A stretch of DNA of 61,008 bases from JAAYDY01 sp964500225. Lineage in GTDB: Bacteria; Planctomycetota; Phycisphaerae; FEN-1346; JAACEH01. The notes beneath the pieces were generated by a model. That model made no database searches, was not told where the DNA came from, and was given only the letters and a program-made list of their open reading frames with translations. Within the stretch, counting starts at the first letter, position 1, and each line of letters starts with the position of its first letter. Below, one piece after another: positions 26,924 to 36,800 of the stretch. The stretch covers positions 1 to 61,008 of the forward strand of contig CAZCOA010000011.1 of NCBI GenBank assembly GCA_964500225.1, given 5' to 3'. The translations under genes were made by a program, and so were the position numbers.

Positions 26924-27880
26924 TCAGTTCGCTCTATCCCTCAAATTCTGCTCGGCGGTCTTGCGGATGAAGAACTCTTCGAGCGTCGGCCGCTGCGTGT
27001 GCAGTTCGCGGATGCGCCACCCTCTGCGAATGGCCAGTTCGCCGACGGCCTGCCTCACGTCGGCCTCGCCCTGGGACTCGATCCTGAACGCCGTGTAATC
27101 GCCATCGATTTTCTCGGCCGAGACGCTCTTGACGCCGTGCAGACCGCCGATGGCCAGCTTCAATCCATCCGCATCGTCGCCGGCGGCCTCCAGAAGCGTC
27201 GTCCCCTGCCCGCCGATGGCCGTCCGTAGTTCGTTCAGCGGCCCGTCGGCCACCAGCTTGCCCCCCGAGATCATCACGATCCGCGAGCAGACCTGCTCCA
27301 CCTCGTGCAGGATGTGACTCGATAGCAGCACGGTGTGCCGCTCGCCGAGGTGCTGAATCAGCCGCCGCGCCTCGCGAATCTGCCCGGGATCCAGCCCGAT
27401 GGTCGGCTCGTCCAAGATTAACACCTTCGGGTCGCCCAGCAGCGACTCGGCCAGCCCCACGCGCTGACGGTACCCCTTCGACAGCGTCGCGATGATCTGG
27501 CGGCGGCGGTCGCTGAGCTGACATCTCTCGATGGCGTCGCCCATGCGACGACGCAGCACGTCGCGGCCCAGCCCCTTGATCTCGCCGCGGAACCGCAGGT
27601 ACTCCTCCACGCGCATGTCCTCGTACAGCGGCACGCTTTCGGGCATATAGCCGACGCTCTGGCGAACCTGGAGACTCTGGGTGAAAACGTCGAAGCCGTT
27701 GACGGTGGCGCGGCCGCTGGTGGCCGGCATGAAACACGTGAGCATGCGGATCAGGGTGGTCTTGCCGGCGCCGTTGGGCCCCAGCAGGCCGACGATCTCG
27801 CCCTCATCCACATGGAATGACACGCCGTCAACCGCCAGTCGTGAGCCATAGTACTTGGTCAGGTCCTGGACCTCGATCAT
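26924..27880 (-). CDS. ABC transporter ATP-binding protein (GldA-like)
   Basis: 318 residues. Walker A LGPNGAGKTTLI (about 35), Q-loop region QSVGYMPESVPLYEDMR, signature LSKGYRQRVGLAESL, Walker B VLILDEPTIGLDP and the H-loop LSSHILHEVEQ are all intact. A C-terminal extension (230-318) of the GldA/drug-exporter type ends with LHTQRPTLEEFFIRKT. First gene of the operon with permease, GldG-like and DUF4340 proteins; SD AGGAG seven bases before the ATG. Confidence 0.92.
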   Translation of the reverse strand: MIEVQDLTKYYGSRLAVDGVSFHVDEGEIVGLLGPNGAGKTTLIRMLTCFMPATSGRATVNGFDVFTQSLQVRQSVGYMPESVPLYEDMRVEEYLRFRGEIKGLGRDVLRRRMGDAIERCQLSDRRRQIIATLSKGYRQRVGLAESLLGDPKVLILDEPTIGLDPGQIREARRLIQHLGERHTVLLSSHILHEVEQVCSRIVMISGGKLVADGPLNELRTAIGGQGTTLLEAAGDDADGLKLAIGGLHGVKSVSAEKIDGDYTAFRIESQGEADVRQAVGELAIRRGWRIRELHTQRPTLEEFFIRKTAEQNLRDRAN

Positions 27881-28125
27881 CGTTGGCTCCTAATGCTGTA
27901 AGTGTCGGATTGCCGCGGACCTGCCGTTTCCGCCCGAGGCCCGCTCCTGCCATGCAGGCTATCACTTATACTTCTGGCCCTATCCGATGTCAAGCCTTGG
28001 TACGGCTCCGCAGCCCCCCCCCGCGCCGGGATGACACAAAGCGGAGTATGAAACAACTTTCACGGCGACACAACCGATAATTCTGATACAATGCCCGCGT
28101 CCGCGGGTCATGACAGGAGAATTTT

Positions 28126-28773
28126 GTGAGCGCAGAGCATGCCCTGAAGAAAAGATCGAACGAGGAGTTCGATTCCTGGTCCAAGTCGTACGACAAGAGC
28201 GTTCTGCAATGGCTGCTGTTTGACCCGTCGCACAAGATGATCCTTCGCGAGCTGGGCGATGCGGGCAATGCTCGCATTCTCGACATCGGCTGCGGCACCG
28301 GCAAGCTGGCCCACCGCATGATCACCCATCATCGCGACGCCAGGGTGTTCGGCATCGACCTGTGCGAGTCGATGATCCGGTCGGCGCAGCATCACGTGGT
28401 CAGCGAACCTCGCATCCACCTGTCGGTGGCCGACAGCGAGCACCTGCCGTTTGAGGACGCCACGTTCGATTACCTGACCTGCTCGAACTCGTTTCACCAC
28501 TATCCCAATCAGGCAGCCGCCGTGAAAGAAATGCGCCGGGTGCTGAAGCCCGGCGGCCGGCTCTTCATCACCGACGGATACCGCGACAACCTGTACGGAT
28601 ATCTCATTTACGACGTAATCGTTACTGCCATGGAGGGCGGCAAAGTCCGCCACTTGTCGGCCGCCGAATTCCGGGAAATGTTTGCCGACGCCGGTTTCAA
28701 GGACATCAGCCAGACGATCGTTCGGTTTCCCGCGCCTTTCGTGCTTACCCGGGGAACAGCCGCCGAGCCGTGA
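28126..28773 (+). CDS. Class I SAM-dependent methyltransferase (Methyltransf_11 type)
   Basis: 215 residues from GTG 28126, supported by AGGAG six bases upstream; no ATG fits better. SAM-binding motif I is ILDIGCGTGKLA, followed by the acidic ribose contact VFGIDLCESMI and motif ADSEHLPFEDATFDYLTCSN; MRRVLKPGGRLFITDGYR is the post-motif strand. This is the UbiE/Methyltransf_11 layout; the substrate cannot be read from sequence. It is divergent from the ABC operon and is followed with a 4-base GTGA overlap, or 23 bases if the later ATG is used, by a DUF1571 gene. Confidence 0.85.
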   Translation: MSAEHALKKRSNEEFDSWSKSYDKSVLQWLLFDPSHKMILRELGDAGNARILDIGCGTGKLAHRMITHHRDARVFGIDLCESMIRSAQHHVVSEPRIHLSVADSEHLPFEDATFDYLTCSNSFHHYPNQAAAVKEMRRVLKPGGRLFITDGYRDNLYGYLIYDVIVTAMEGGKVRHLSAAEFREMFADAGFKDISQTIVRFPAPFVLTRGTAAEP

Positions 28774-28796
28774 ACCTGCCGAGGGGCGCCGTGCCG

Positions 28797-29738
28797 ATGC
28801 GAATCCTTTCCATAGCCCTGGCTGTGTGTTCCGTATGTTGGCCGGGTGCTCTGCGCGCCACCGACGAGGCCGGGGCTGCCACGCCCGGCCCCTCGCCCAA
28901 GACCACCGTGCCCGCTGAGCCCCCCGCGGCCGCCGAGCCCATGAAGCCCGTTTCGCCCGTGGCAGCACCCGTCTCGTCCGCCGCACCGTTTCCACAGCTC
29001 GATCCGTCGCTCCCGAAGACCGAGGACGAGATCCGCCGTGCCGCCGCCAAGTGGGCCCAGGTGGACTGGCACTCCCTGGTCCGCACCGACCAGCTCAAGT
29101 TTCTTCAACTCCTCCAGATGAAGTGCCACGAGACCGTCATCGACTTCACGGCGACCTTCCACAAGCAGGAACGCATCGACGGCAAGCTCCGCGACGAGGA
29201 GGTTGCCACCATGAAATGGCGTCGCGATCCGTTCAGCGTCTATATGAAGTTCGTCGTGGGCGACAAGGGCAAGGAAGCTCTCTACGTCGATGGCCAGAAC
29301 GGCGGCAAGATGCGGGCTCACGCGGGCGGCCTGCTGTCGTGGATCAAGCTATGGGTCGAGCCCGACTCCAGCCGCGCCATGAAGGACAACCTGCGCCCCA
29401 TCACCAAGGCCGGTATGACGAACATGCTCAGCGCGGCCCTGGCCGTGTACGAGGAAGCCGCCCGAAACGGCGACCTCAAGGTGGAATTTCTCGGCACCAT
29501 GACGGCTGCGGGCCGGACCTGCTACGGCATCAAGCGAACCCTGCCGAAGAAGGACATATACCCCGGTAAGGAACTGGTGCTGTTCATCGACTGCGAAAAG
29601 CTGGTGCCGGTTGGCGCCGACTCGTACGACTGGGACGGCCAGATCATGTCGAAGTACCGCTACGCGGACGTGAAACTCAACACGGGCCTGACCGACAAGG
29701 ATTTCGACTGGAAGAATCCGGACTATAATCTCAAGTAA
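28797..29738 (+). CDS. Exported DUF1571 protein (copy 1)
   Basis: 313 residues from ATG 28797 (GAGGGG upstream); a GTG at 28770 overlapping the previous stop is the alternative. A signal peptide (MRILSIALAVCSVCWPGALRA) is followed by a Pro/Ala-rich linker of 50 residues and then the DUF1571 domain (TATFHKQERIDGKLRDEEV, MKFVVGDKGKEALYVDGQNG, SSRAMKDNLRPITKAGM, YRYADVKLN). The domain resembles outer-membrane lipoprotein-carrier folds such as LolA, and the function is unknown. A second copy with the same motifs lies at 52.8 kb. The family is best known from planctomycetes. Confidence 0.85.
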   Translation: MRILSIALAVCSVCWPGALRATDEAGAATPGPSPKTTVPAEPPAAAEPMKPVSPVAAPVSSAAPFPQLDPSLPKTEDEIRRAAAKWAQVDWHSLVRTDQLKFLQLLQMKCHETVIDFTATFHKQERIDGKLRDEEVATMKWRRDPFSVYMKFVVGDKGKEALYVDGQNGGKMRAHAGGLLSWIKLWVEPDSSRAMKDNLRPITKAGMTNMLSAALAVYEEAARNGDLKVEFLGTMTAAGRTCYGIKRTLPKKDIYPGKELVLFIDCEKLVPVGADSYDWDGQIMSKYRYADVKLNTGLTDKDFDWKNPDYNLK

Positions 29739-29795
29739 GAACCGCCGCATGGCGGCCCGGCGGCGTGCGGCACACACGCACGCGAGGAGGACGAT

Positions 29796-30494
29796 ATGAA
29801 GAAGCTTCTGATCGCAACCCTGCTTGCGGCCCCAATGCTGGCCGGCTGTGCCACGCAAGAGCCCTGGCAATCAATGGTGTTCGTCGGCGCCGATCGCGAC
29901 CAGGCGTTCGACGCCGCCCTGGCCGTCCTGAGCGAAGACTACCTCATTGCCCAGTCGGACCGCGCCGCCGGCGAAATCCGTACGCGGCCGCTGATGGTTC
30001 CCCGGCGCGGCACGGCTCGCACCGCCGGAGCGTACCTCTCCAGCGGCGATATCCAGAACGTCCGGCGCACGGTCACCTGCTGGGTCGATCATCGGGGCGA
30101 GGAAAGCACCCGGGTCCGCCTGCGTGCCGCCCTTGAGCGCGAGAGCACGAACCAAGCCGCGACCCTCGTGATCGGCACCGAGGGCGGCGACATGCGAGGC
30201 GCCGGCGAAGAGCCGCAGTGGCGGCATCTGGACCCCAACCAATCCACCTACTGGGCCGACATCGGCCGCGACACCCAGGCCGAGACCGAACTCTTGCGCC
30301 GCATCGGGGATCGCCTCGCGCCGGCAGGCACGGTCCCTCCGGCCGCACGAGCCGCGCCCGCGACTGCCCCTGCCACAGTACCGGCCCCTGCCGCCGGGAA
30401 TCCGGCGGAGCGTGGCGTATCGCCGGCCGCTGCTGCGCCTCCTGCCGCCACGCACGATGCCCAGGGCGAGATGACGCCGGTCAAGACGCCCTGA
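29796..30494 (+). CDS. Putative lipoprotein of unknown function
   Basis: 232 residues; SD GAGGAGG precedes ATG 29796. The lipoprotein signal MKKLLIATLLAAPMLAGC has its lipobox LAGC at residues 15-18. The mature part has a roughly 140-residue globular region (VFVGADRDQAFDAALAVLSE, TRVRLRAALERE, DTQAETELLRRIGDRL) and then a disordered Ala/Pro-rich tail. I do not recognise a family. It follows the DUF1571 gene by 57 bases and may be in the same transcript. Confidence 0.7.
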   Translation: MKKLLIATLLAAPMLAGCATQEPWQSMVFVGADRDQAFDAALAVLSEDYLIAQSDRAAGEIRTRPLMVPRRGTARTAGAYLSSGDIQNVRRTVTCWVDHRGEESTRVRLRAALERESTNQAATLVIGTEGGDMRGAGEEPQWRHLDPNQSTYWADIGRDTQAETELLRRIGDRLAPAGTVPPAARAAPATAPATVPAPAAGNPAERGVSPAAAAPPAATHDAQGEMTPVKTP

Positions 30495-30648
30495 ACTGCA
30501 CCCGGTCACCGGCCCATGGTCACGCGCCCCGGACGGTCGCCCCGTGTCGAACCAGCCGGTTTCGCTCTTGCGTTTCATCTCCGGATGGGGCGTAGATGAT
30601 GGTGACCGGCCCAATCAGCCGCAAATTGTCGGAATCCCCAAAAAAGGC

Positions 30649-30676
30649 TTGAAATCGTCGTACCGCCCGCTATAAT
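30649..30676 (+). promoter_or_regulatory. Sigma70-like promoter of tRNA-Glu
   Basis: TTGAAA (30649-30654) and a consensus TATAAT (30671-30676) are separated by 16 bases. The tRNA 5' end lies about 78 bases downstream of the -10 box, so a leader would be removed by RNase P. Confidence 0.75.
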
Positions 30677-30753
30677 TCGGCGGTCCCGCGAGGGATGCCG
30701 CGGTTGGTCAGTCAGGCCGCTGCCAGCCGACGGGTGCAGTTGAACCACAAGGT

Positions 30754-30829
30754 GCCCCTATCGTCTAGCGGCCTAGGATACCTGGTTCTCAGCCAGGGGA
30801 CAGGGGTTCGAGTCCCCTTAGGGGTACCA
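30754..30829 (+). tRNA. tRNA-Glu (anticodon CTC)
   Basis: The cloverleaf has acceptor stem GCCCCTA/TAGGGGT with a G-T pair at 1-72 and discriminator A, a D arm TCGTCTAGCGGCCTAGGA, an anticodon stem CCTGG/CCAGG around loop TTCTCAG and a T arm CAGGGGTTCGAGTCCCCT. Anticodon CTC decodes GAG. CCA is encoded at 30827-30829, unlike the tRNA-Arg of this window. A terminator follows directly. Confidence 0.95.
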
Positions 30830-30838
30830 GCAAGCAAT

Positions 30839-30873
30839 CGCCCGAGGCACGACGGCCTCGGGCGTTTTCTTTC
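30839..30873 (+). terminator. Rho-independent terminator of tRNA-Glu
   Basis: CGCCCGAGGC pairs perfectly with GCCTCGGGCG (10 bp) around a 6-base loop and is followed by TTTTCTTTC. Confidence 0.92.
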
Positions 30874-30930
30874 GGCAGCACTCGGCAGTTCCGCCCTCGC
30901 GTTCCACCCGCTGTCGCAACCGCGGCGGCA

Positions 30931-31761
30931 CTATCGCAGCAGAAGCAGGCTCAGGGCCATGACGACCATCCCGGCCAACAAGCCGTAGAGGGAATCGTGC
31001 CCCTTGCCGTAGGCGCGCGAGGTCGGCAGGAGTTCGTCCAGCGAGATGTACACCATGATGCCCGCGACGCCGCCGAACAAGGCGCCCATGACGCCCGGCC
31101 CCAGGAAGGGCCGCAAGGCCAGGTAGCCTAGCAGCGCGCCGGCCGGCTCGGCCAGGCCCGATAGCAGCGAGTACGTAAAGGCTCGCCGCCGGTTGCCCGT
31201 GGCGAAGTAGATGGGCACCGATACGCTGATGCCCTCCGGAATGTTGTGCAGGGCCACCGCGACGGCAATGGCAATACCGAGAGCAGAGTTTTCGAGGGCG
31301 GCCAGAAACGTCGCCAGCCCTTCCGGAAAGTTGTGGATGCCGATAGCCAGGGCCGTGAACAGCCCCATCCGGTGCAGCTTGGCCGTCGAGGCATGAAGAA
31401 GCGTCTGGGGCGACGTCCCTTCGTGAACCGCGCCGATCTGACCTCCGGTACGGACCTCATGCGGGTTTTCGGCCGAAGGAATCAGCCGGTCGATGACCAG
31501 CATCGCCACGATTCCGGCGAAGAATGCAGCCGTGGCCCACCAGTGGCCTCCGGCATCGCCGTTGGACACGCCCAGATTATTGACGGCCTTGGGCAGTATC
31601 TCCACGAACGAGACATAGAGCATGACCCCGGCGGAGAATCCCGTGGCCATGGACAGGAACCGGTAGTTCGCCCGCGCGGCGAAAAACGCAATGGCGCTGC
31701 CGACGCCCGTGGCCAACCCCGCGAAGGCCGTCAGCCCCAACGCCAACCAGAAGTTGCCCAT
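30931..31761 (-). CDS. zupT: ZIP family metal transporter (ZupT-like)
   Basis: 276 residues from ATG 31761 (G-rich SD; the frame is open to 31935). Eight TM helices are expected. Helices 4 and 5 carry the metal-binding HNFPEGLATF and HNIPEGISVSVP motifs of ZIP transporters. An additional loop (about 85-115) lies between TM3 and TM4. The protein imports zinc and possibly iron or manganese across the inner membrane. Convergent with tRNA-Glu; a strong hairpin separates it from the transaldolase gene, so it is probably transcribed separately. Confidence 0.9.
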   Translation of the reverse strand: MGNFWLALGLTAFAGLATGVGSAIAFFAARANYRFLSMATGFSAGVMLYVSFVEILPKAVNNLGVSNGDAGGHWWATAAFFAGIVAMLVIDRLIPSAENPHEVRTGGQIGAVHEGTSPQTLLHASTAKLHRMGLFTALAIGIHNFPEGLATFLAALENSALGIAIAVAVALHNIPEGISVSVPIYFATGNRRRAFTYSLLSGLAEPAGALLGYLALRPFLGPGVMGALFGGVAGIMVYISLDELLPTSRAYGKGHDSLYGLLAGMVVMALSLLLLR

Positions 31762-31924
31762 GCCCGACACGCCCCCCTGTGACCCTTCGCCGCGATGCAG
31801 CCGAGTTCCACCGAATCCACTATGCCACAGGCCCCGCCGTCCATCAAGCCCCTGACCGCCCCGGGTGGAATCCAACACGCGGTTGCGATTGGCGGGGACC
31901 GAACACGCCGTGGCGCAACGAAGC

Positions 31925-31953
31925 GGCGCTGCCACGGATTCCGTCGCAGCGCC
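31925..31953 (-). terminator. Hairpin terminator after the transaldolase gene
   Basis: GGCGCTGC/GCAGCGCC (8 bp), one C-C mismatch and ACGG/CCGT (4 bp) form a stem with a 3-base loop starting 26 bases after the transaldolase stop. The T-tract on the minus strand is poor (GCTTCGTTG), so termination strength is uncertain. Confidence 0.55.
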
Positions 31954-31978
31954 GTCGTCAGGCTCGCGGCAGCAACCG

Positions 31979-33175
31979 TCAGTTCTTCATCATGTCGCCG
32001 ACATACGCTTCCATCTCATTCGTCGCGTCGGCGAACTGTTTGGCCGTGGCGACGACCGGCGGATACGTGATCCACTCGGCCGGTTTCAGCCCATCCTCGT
32101 TGTACGCCTGCTGGAAATATCGGGTCTTGAGCAGTTCATCGACAACCTTCTGCGGCACCGGTTCGTCAATGTGCGGCCGCAATTCGCCGGCGTCGTAGCC
32201 GGCCAGCAGCCCTTCGAAGACGTTCGGGAACACGGTCAGAACGATGTTGCCGCCGGCCAGGTGCTCCAAGTGCCAGACCTTCTCGCGGCCGGCCACCACC
32301 GGACCCGTGCGCATCGAAGCGGCCAGCATCTTGCTTTCATAGCCCCGCTCCTTGAACAGACGCACAGCCTTTTTGAACACGGCCAGACCCGCCAGGCGCC
32401 GCTTCTCCGGAGTGAAGTCAACGCCTGCAGCTTGGCACTGCGCGGCAAAGTCCGGATGGTCTTCCAGGCGGCCAAGCATCATCGTCACGACGCTCCGCCA
32501 CTTCGACAGGTCCACCTTGGCGTCCCGAGCTCTTTTCAAACCGCGACGCACCGCCTCGGCAACGGCCGTCAACTGGCTCAACGCAAACGTCAGCGTTGCG
32601 TTGGTCGGTATGCCCCGGGCCGTCAGTTCCTCGATCCCGTCCACGCCTTCCTTCGTCCCGGGCATCTTGATCATGACGTTCGGGAATTCCTTGTTCAGGG
32701 CGATGCCCTGCTCCACCATCTTCGCCGTGTCGGTCAGGATGCGAGGGTCCACCTGGCCGCTGACATACCCCAGTTTGAAGTTTGATTTCTCGAAAACCGG
32801 CAGGAACGCCTCGGCGCCGGCCTTCACCACCGCGCGGTAGGTGTGCCAGAACATCTCGGCCTGCGTCATCTTCGGGTGCTTCTTGCTCTCGGCCTTGATC
32901 CACACGTCCCACCGCGGGCGGTCCTTCTGGATCGCCTGCCACGACAGCGGCGGATTCGTCGTACAACCCACAAACACGCTCTTGGCGGGCGACTTCTCAC
33001 AATAGAGCCGCTCAAGCTGAATCCGCAGACGATCCTTGCTGCACGCACAAGCCTTACCGACCACCTCGTCCACCCACGGCTTGAAGATCAGCGGCGAACT
33101 GTCCCACCAGATCTCAATGCCGCCTCCCGTTGCAGCCAATTCCTCGATCACGCTCGCAGGCACCTTGTCCGCCAC
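31979..33175 (-). CDS. Transaldolase family protein
   Basis: 398 residues. A TAL-type TIM barrel: the N-terminal IEIWWDSSPL and VFVGCTTNPPLSW correspond to the usual D-S/TTNP region. VMIKMPGTKEGVDGIEEL contains the Schiff-base Lys, and GIPTNATLTFALSQL the phosphate loop. It is longer than classical TalB (about 317) and has extra helical segments (residues 35-110), so it belongs to a divergent transaldolase subgroup whose substrate is unproven. No neighbouring pentose-phosphate genes are present. Confidence 0.85.
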   Translation of the reverse strand: MADKVPASVIEELAATGGGIEIWWDSSPLIFKPWVDEVVGKACACSKDRLRIQLERLYCEKSPAKSVFVGCTTNPPLSWQAIQKDRPRWDVWIKAESKKHPKMTQAEMFWHTYRAVVKAGAEAFLPVFEKSNFKLGYVSGQVDPRILTDTAKMVEQGIALNKEFPNVMIKMPGTKEGVDGIEELTARGIPTNATLTFALSQLTAVAEAVRRGLKRARDAKVDLSKWRSVVTMMLGRLEDHPDFAAQCQAAGVDFTPEKRRLAGLAVFKKAVRLFKERGYESKMLAASMRTGPVVAGREKVWHLEHLAGGNIVLTVFPNVFEGLLAGYDAGELRPHIDEPVPQKVVDELLKTRYFQQAYNEDGLKPAEWITYPPVVATAKQFADATNEMEAYVGDMMKN

Positions 33176-33449
33176 CGTACTGCCTCCTTCCCTAACAGAA
33201 CCAACCGAGTCACCACAGAATCAGCGCGTCCGGACCGCAAAGGGCCACGAACGTGAGCGTTGAATTGTACAGCGCCGCGTGCGTTTTACAAGGCCCATAC
33301 GGGATCGATTCGTGCGGCACACTCCTGCTGGGAAGCCTTGCTCCGCACCACTGGCGGTTTTGCCTTCCGCTACGACCCTGGGGATATATACCATGATGGG
33401 AAACAGTGAGGGGCGCCCCGCGAATGAGAGAATCGCATGGCCGGCCCGT

Positions 33450-33665
33450 ACCGAACCAGGAGAAGGTTCGCTCGACTTCCCAACACCGCTTGTAGCGTCG
33501 CAGCTTGCGGCCGTCGTAATGCTTCCGCCGCTTGCGGTTGCCGCGGTACGGACAGATCAACTCGATGCCGCGTCGCTTCAGCCCATCCCGCAGGGCGTCC
33601 GAGTCGTAGCCCTTGGCAGCCACGATCCGCTCGGGATTCTCCCGCGGACGCCCGCGGCCCTTGCG
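33450..33665 (-). mobile_element. IS5-like transposase remnant
   Basis: A 72-residue stretch in one frame (GRGRPRENPERIVAAKGYDS, ICPYRGNRKRRKHYDGRK, KRCWEVERTFSWFG) matches the DDE C-terminal region of IS5/IS427-type transposases, including the Y-D-S-D segment and the W-x-V-E-R-x-F-x-W end with its catalytic Glu. On both sides similarity stops abruptly. No full-length transposase and no inverted repeats could be seen. The stretch lies in the 720-base gap between transaldolase and the large hydrolase gene; 33176-33449 and 33666-33897 hold nothing else I can support. Confidence 0.7.
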
Positions 33666-33897
33666 CGGCACGGCAATTGGCCTGCTCCCCGAAAACTGTC
33701 CAAGTGGAATGAGAGTCCCGGCCGGCAAGGGATTCCCAGGGGGGAAACCTCAGGATGCCGTCAGAGTGGCGGGCCACGACGGCATCCCGGGGTAAAAACC
33801 AGGCTCAGAAAGCCAGACGGCGCCGTCGCGATCTTGAGGCGACGGCGCCGCTGGGCATGCTGGATTGTGGCGGCATTCTGCCGCCGCTATCTGGTCC

Positions 33898-36800
33898 TTA
33901 TTGCTCGGGCGGCGTGTAGTTGACGACCAGGACCGGGGCCTTGGCCGTATTGTACTCGTACGCCCATGTGCGACGGCTTACGCCCGAGATGTAACTGAAG
34001 CGAAGCCCGATGTAGTTGTTCGGTTCGTAGCCCGGCCGGTCGATGAAGTCCTGTACCAGCGATTTCAGTTCGGGCGTGAAGTAACGCATGTTGGCCGTCC
34101 ATGGCTCCATCGTCCAGTCCACCTCGCCCGCGCACAGCGCCCACGAGTAAGGCGATGTGGTGAACTCCGGACACGAGTCGCTGTCGATGAGCTGGAACCG
34201 CAGCACCGTCGGATTCAGCGTGGACGTATTGCTGTCGGACCAGACTTCGATGTGCGCCGAGTTGACGACGGACCCGGCGGGGATGTCCAGTTGCCACCGC
34301 ATGAAGGTCGGGCGCACCACGTTGTTATAGGGGAAGCTGAGTCGCGTGCTGTCCAGATAGATGCCCCACGGCGTGCACTCCATGTCGTCATTGCCGGCGG
34401 CAATGGGATAGCGTGCAGTGACCGTGTCGTCGGGCGGCGGATCCTCGTCGTCATTGATCACATAGATGTGGACGCCCACCTGGTTGAACGTGTCCTCGAA
34501 GGTGCCGTCCGCGGCGGAGGTCAGCGAACGGTTTTCACCGTAGACTTTGATCTCCTCGTTGGCCGCCAGGCCGGCGACCGTGAACCGGGCCGACTGGGCG
34601 GTCCGCTCCAGGTTTACGGCGAAGATATATATCTTCTCGGAGCCGTCGGTCGTGGCCCTCATGTCGATACGGCCGCCCGTGAGTGACGTGCACGTCACCG
34701 CCACCGGTGCATCGTCGCCGAGGATGGCTTCGGTCAGGTCCGTCACCTGATCGACAAACTTGGCCATGGCCTCATAGTTCTGATCCGGTACCCCCGCATT
34801 GTAGGGATACCAGTGGACGCCCTTGGCCTTGTGCACGATGGACAGCCACGCGACAAATGCAATTTCTTCCGGTGTCGGCATGCCGCCGCGACTATTCGGA
34901 ACGACGTCCGACACGGCCACGTTGACGATGACCGGCACAAGGCCCATGTTCCAGTTGACGGCCCGATCGGCCACCTTGGCGTAATCGACGAACGTGCCGC
35001 CGCTGTAGAGCTCGTTCTCGATTGGGTAGATGTCCCACGAGTACACATCGGCACACAGGAACGGGAACGTTTGGTAGGCCAACTGGGCTCGCAGGAGACC
35101 GATCTGGTAGCAGTCGCCCATGTCCAGCACCTCGTTCAAACGCCCTGGGTCAAGCTCCTTCTGTGCGTCGAACCAGCTCTTGACCTCGGCGGACGTGAAC
35201 CCCCAGTTGATCGGCTCGTCGTGCCACATCCACCAGGCGATGGCCGGATGGTCTTTCAGTTCCGTCAGGTATTCGATGACGGCTTCGACCGTAAACCGGG
35301 GCTCGCCCTCATCGAAGCCGAAACGGTAGTCACCGTCAGGGCCGATGTCCTTCATACCGATCGCCTCGGCGGCGTCAAGGTACACCTCGAAGCCTTCGGG
35401 ACCCAGGAGGCTGGGATTCCACTCGAACCGCAGCAGCATGTTGTTGCAGTAGCGGTTGTCGCGCCACGCCGACATGGCCTGCCGCGACAGGCCGAAGGCA
35501 GTCACGGGGAAGAACTTCTTTCCGTTCCATACGATGTTGTTGCCGGCATCGATGGAGAACTCCGGATCACCGGAGAAGTCCTTGCGGTAGCGGTACTCGG
35601 CCCTGGCCCGTTCCTGATTGGAACTGTCCAGCAGCACGGCAGTCAGCGTGTAGTTCGCCGCCGGGAGGTCGTGCAGATCAACCGTGAAATCCACGCGGCC
35701 GCCGAGGGGGCCTTCCTTCTCACAGACCGTGCGGTTCAGACCCAGGCTGCTCGTAAGGGTCACTCGCAGCGAATCATCGGCCTGGTCGCCGGTCAGGATG
35801 GCGACCACCGGGGCCCCCACACGCGACACAAAGCACGGGTAGTTGAGCAGAACGGCCACGTCCTCCATGCCGATGGGCTGGTCGTTGATCATGATGTCGT
35901 CCACGATGATCGATCCGGCGGTGCCGGACGAGGACGCACTGAGCAGGCCGGCGCAGATGCCGTCGGGCATGGCCGAGACCGACATGCCGGTGACGCCGTA
36001 TTCAGCGGCGCCGTCCAGCGACACGGCCAGTGAACTGTTGGCACCATCGACGGTCAGGCAGGCCTCCACGCAGTACCACCGCTGCCGCTGAAGCACGGTG
36101 GTGCCGGCGGCGCTGCCCTGGCTGGTCGGCTGGCCCAGGACGAGGTTGCCGCTTGCGGAACGGATGGCCACCTCGGCCACATTCCCTGTGTACTGCCCAT
36201 TGGGCGGCGGCGCAAACCCGCCGAACGACAGGATCGAGACGGACGTGCCGCTGGCGACCGTGAAGTCGCTGCCCAGGTAGATGTAGGCCCGCATGTACAG
36301 CGAGGAGCCCTCGATCTGGCGCGGCGCATACGTAAACTGGCCCTGCAGGTAGGCCTTGCGTGTCGTGGCCGTCGCCGGCAGGGTACACTGGGCCGCATAA
36401 CGTCCCGAGTGCCGCACCGAAGTGCTAAGCGTCACGGTACCGTTGTTGGCCGTGGAGAGATTGCGGCAATGGGCCAGGTCGCCGACCTCGAAGTTGTAAC
36501 TCATCAGGTAGGGCGGCGTCGGATAGGCGGCAGACGGAGGCTCGGAGTCTACCAGGTAAACGGCCTGTAGCGTCTTTCCGGTGGCGTCGAGTTGCAGCGC
36601 CCAGGCCTCCTCGTCCCCGTCGGCCAGGCTGAACTGCGACAGATTCAGCGTACCGTTGGTAACGGTCAGCAGGTCGAACGTATCGTTGAGTCCCGGGGTA
36701 AAACCATCGAGGTCCAGATCCACCGTGGTGTCGCTTCCGATGGTCGCGTTCGTGGCGGCGATCGTAGAGATGTGTTGCGACGAGTTGTCGAGGACGAACG

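Noticed and set aside
28058..28092. Promoter upstream of the 28 kb methyltransferase
   Set aside because: TACAAT is a fair -10 box, but the only TTTCAC candidate for -35 is 23 bases away, too far to support a call.
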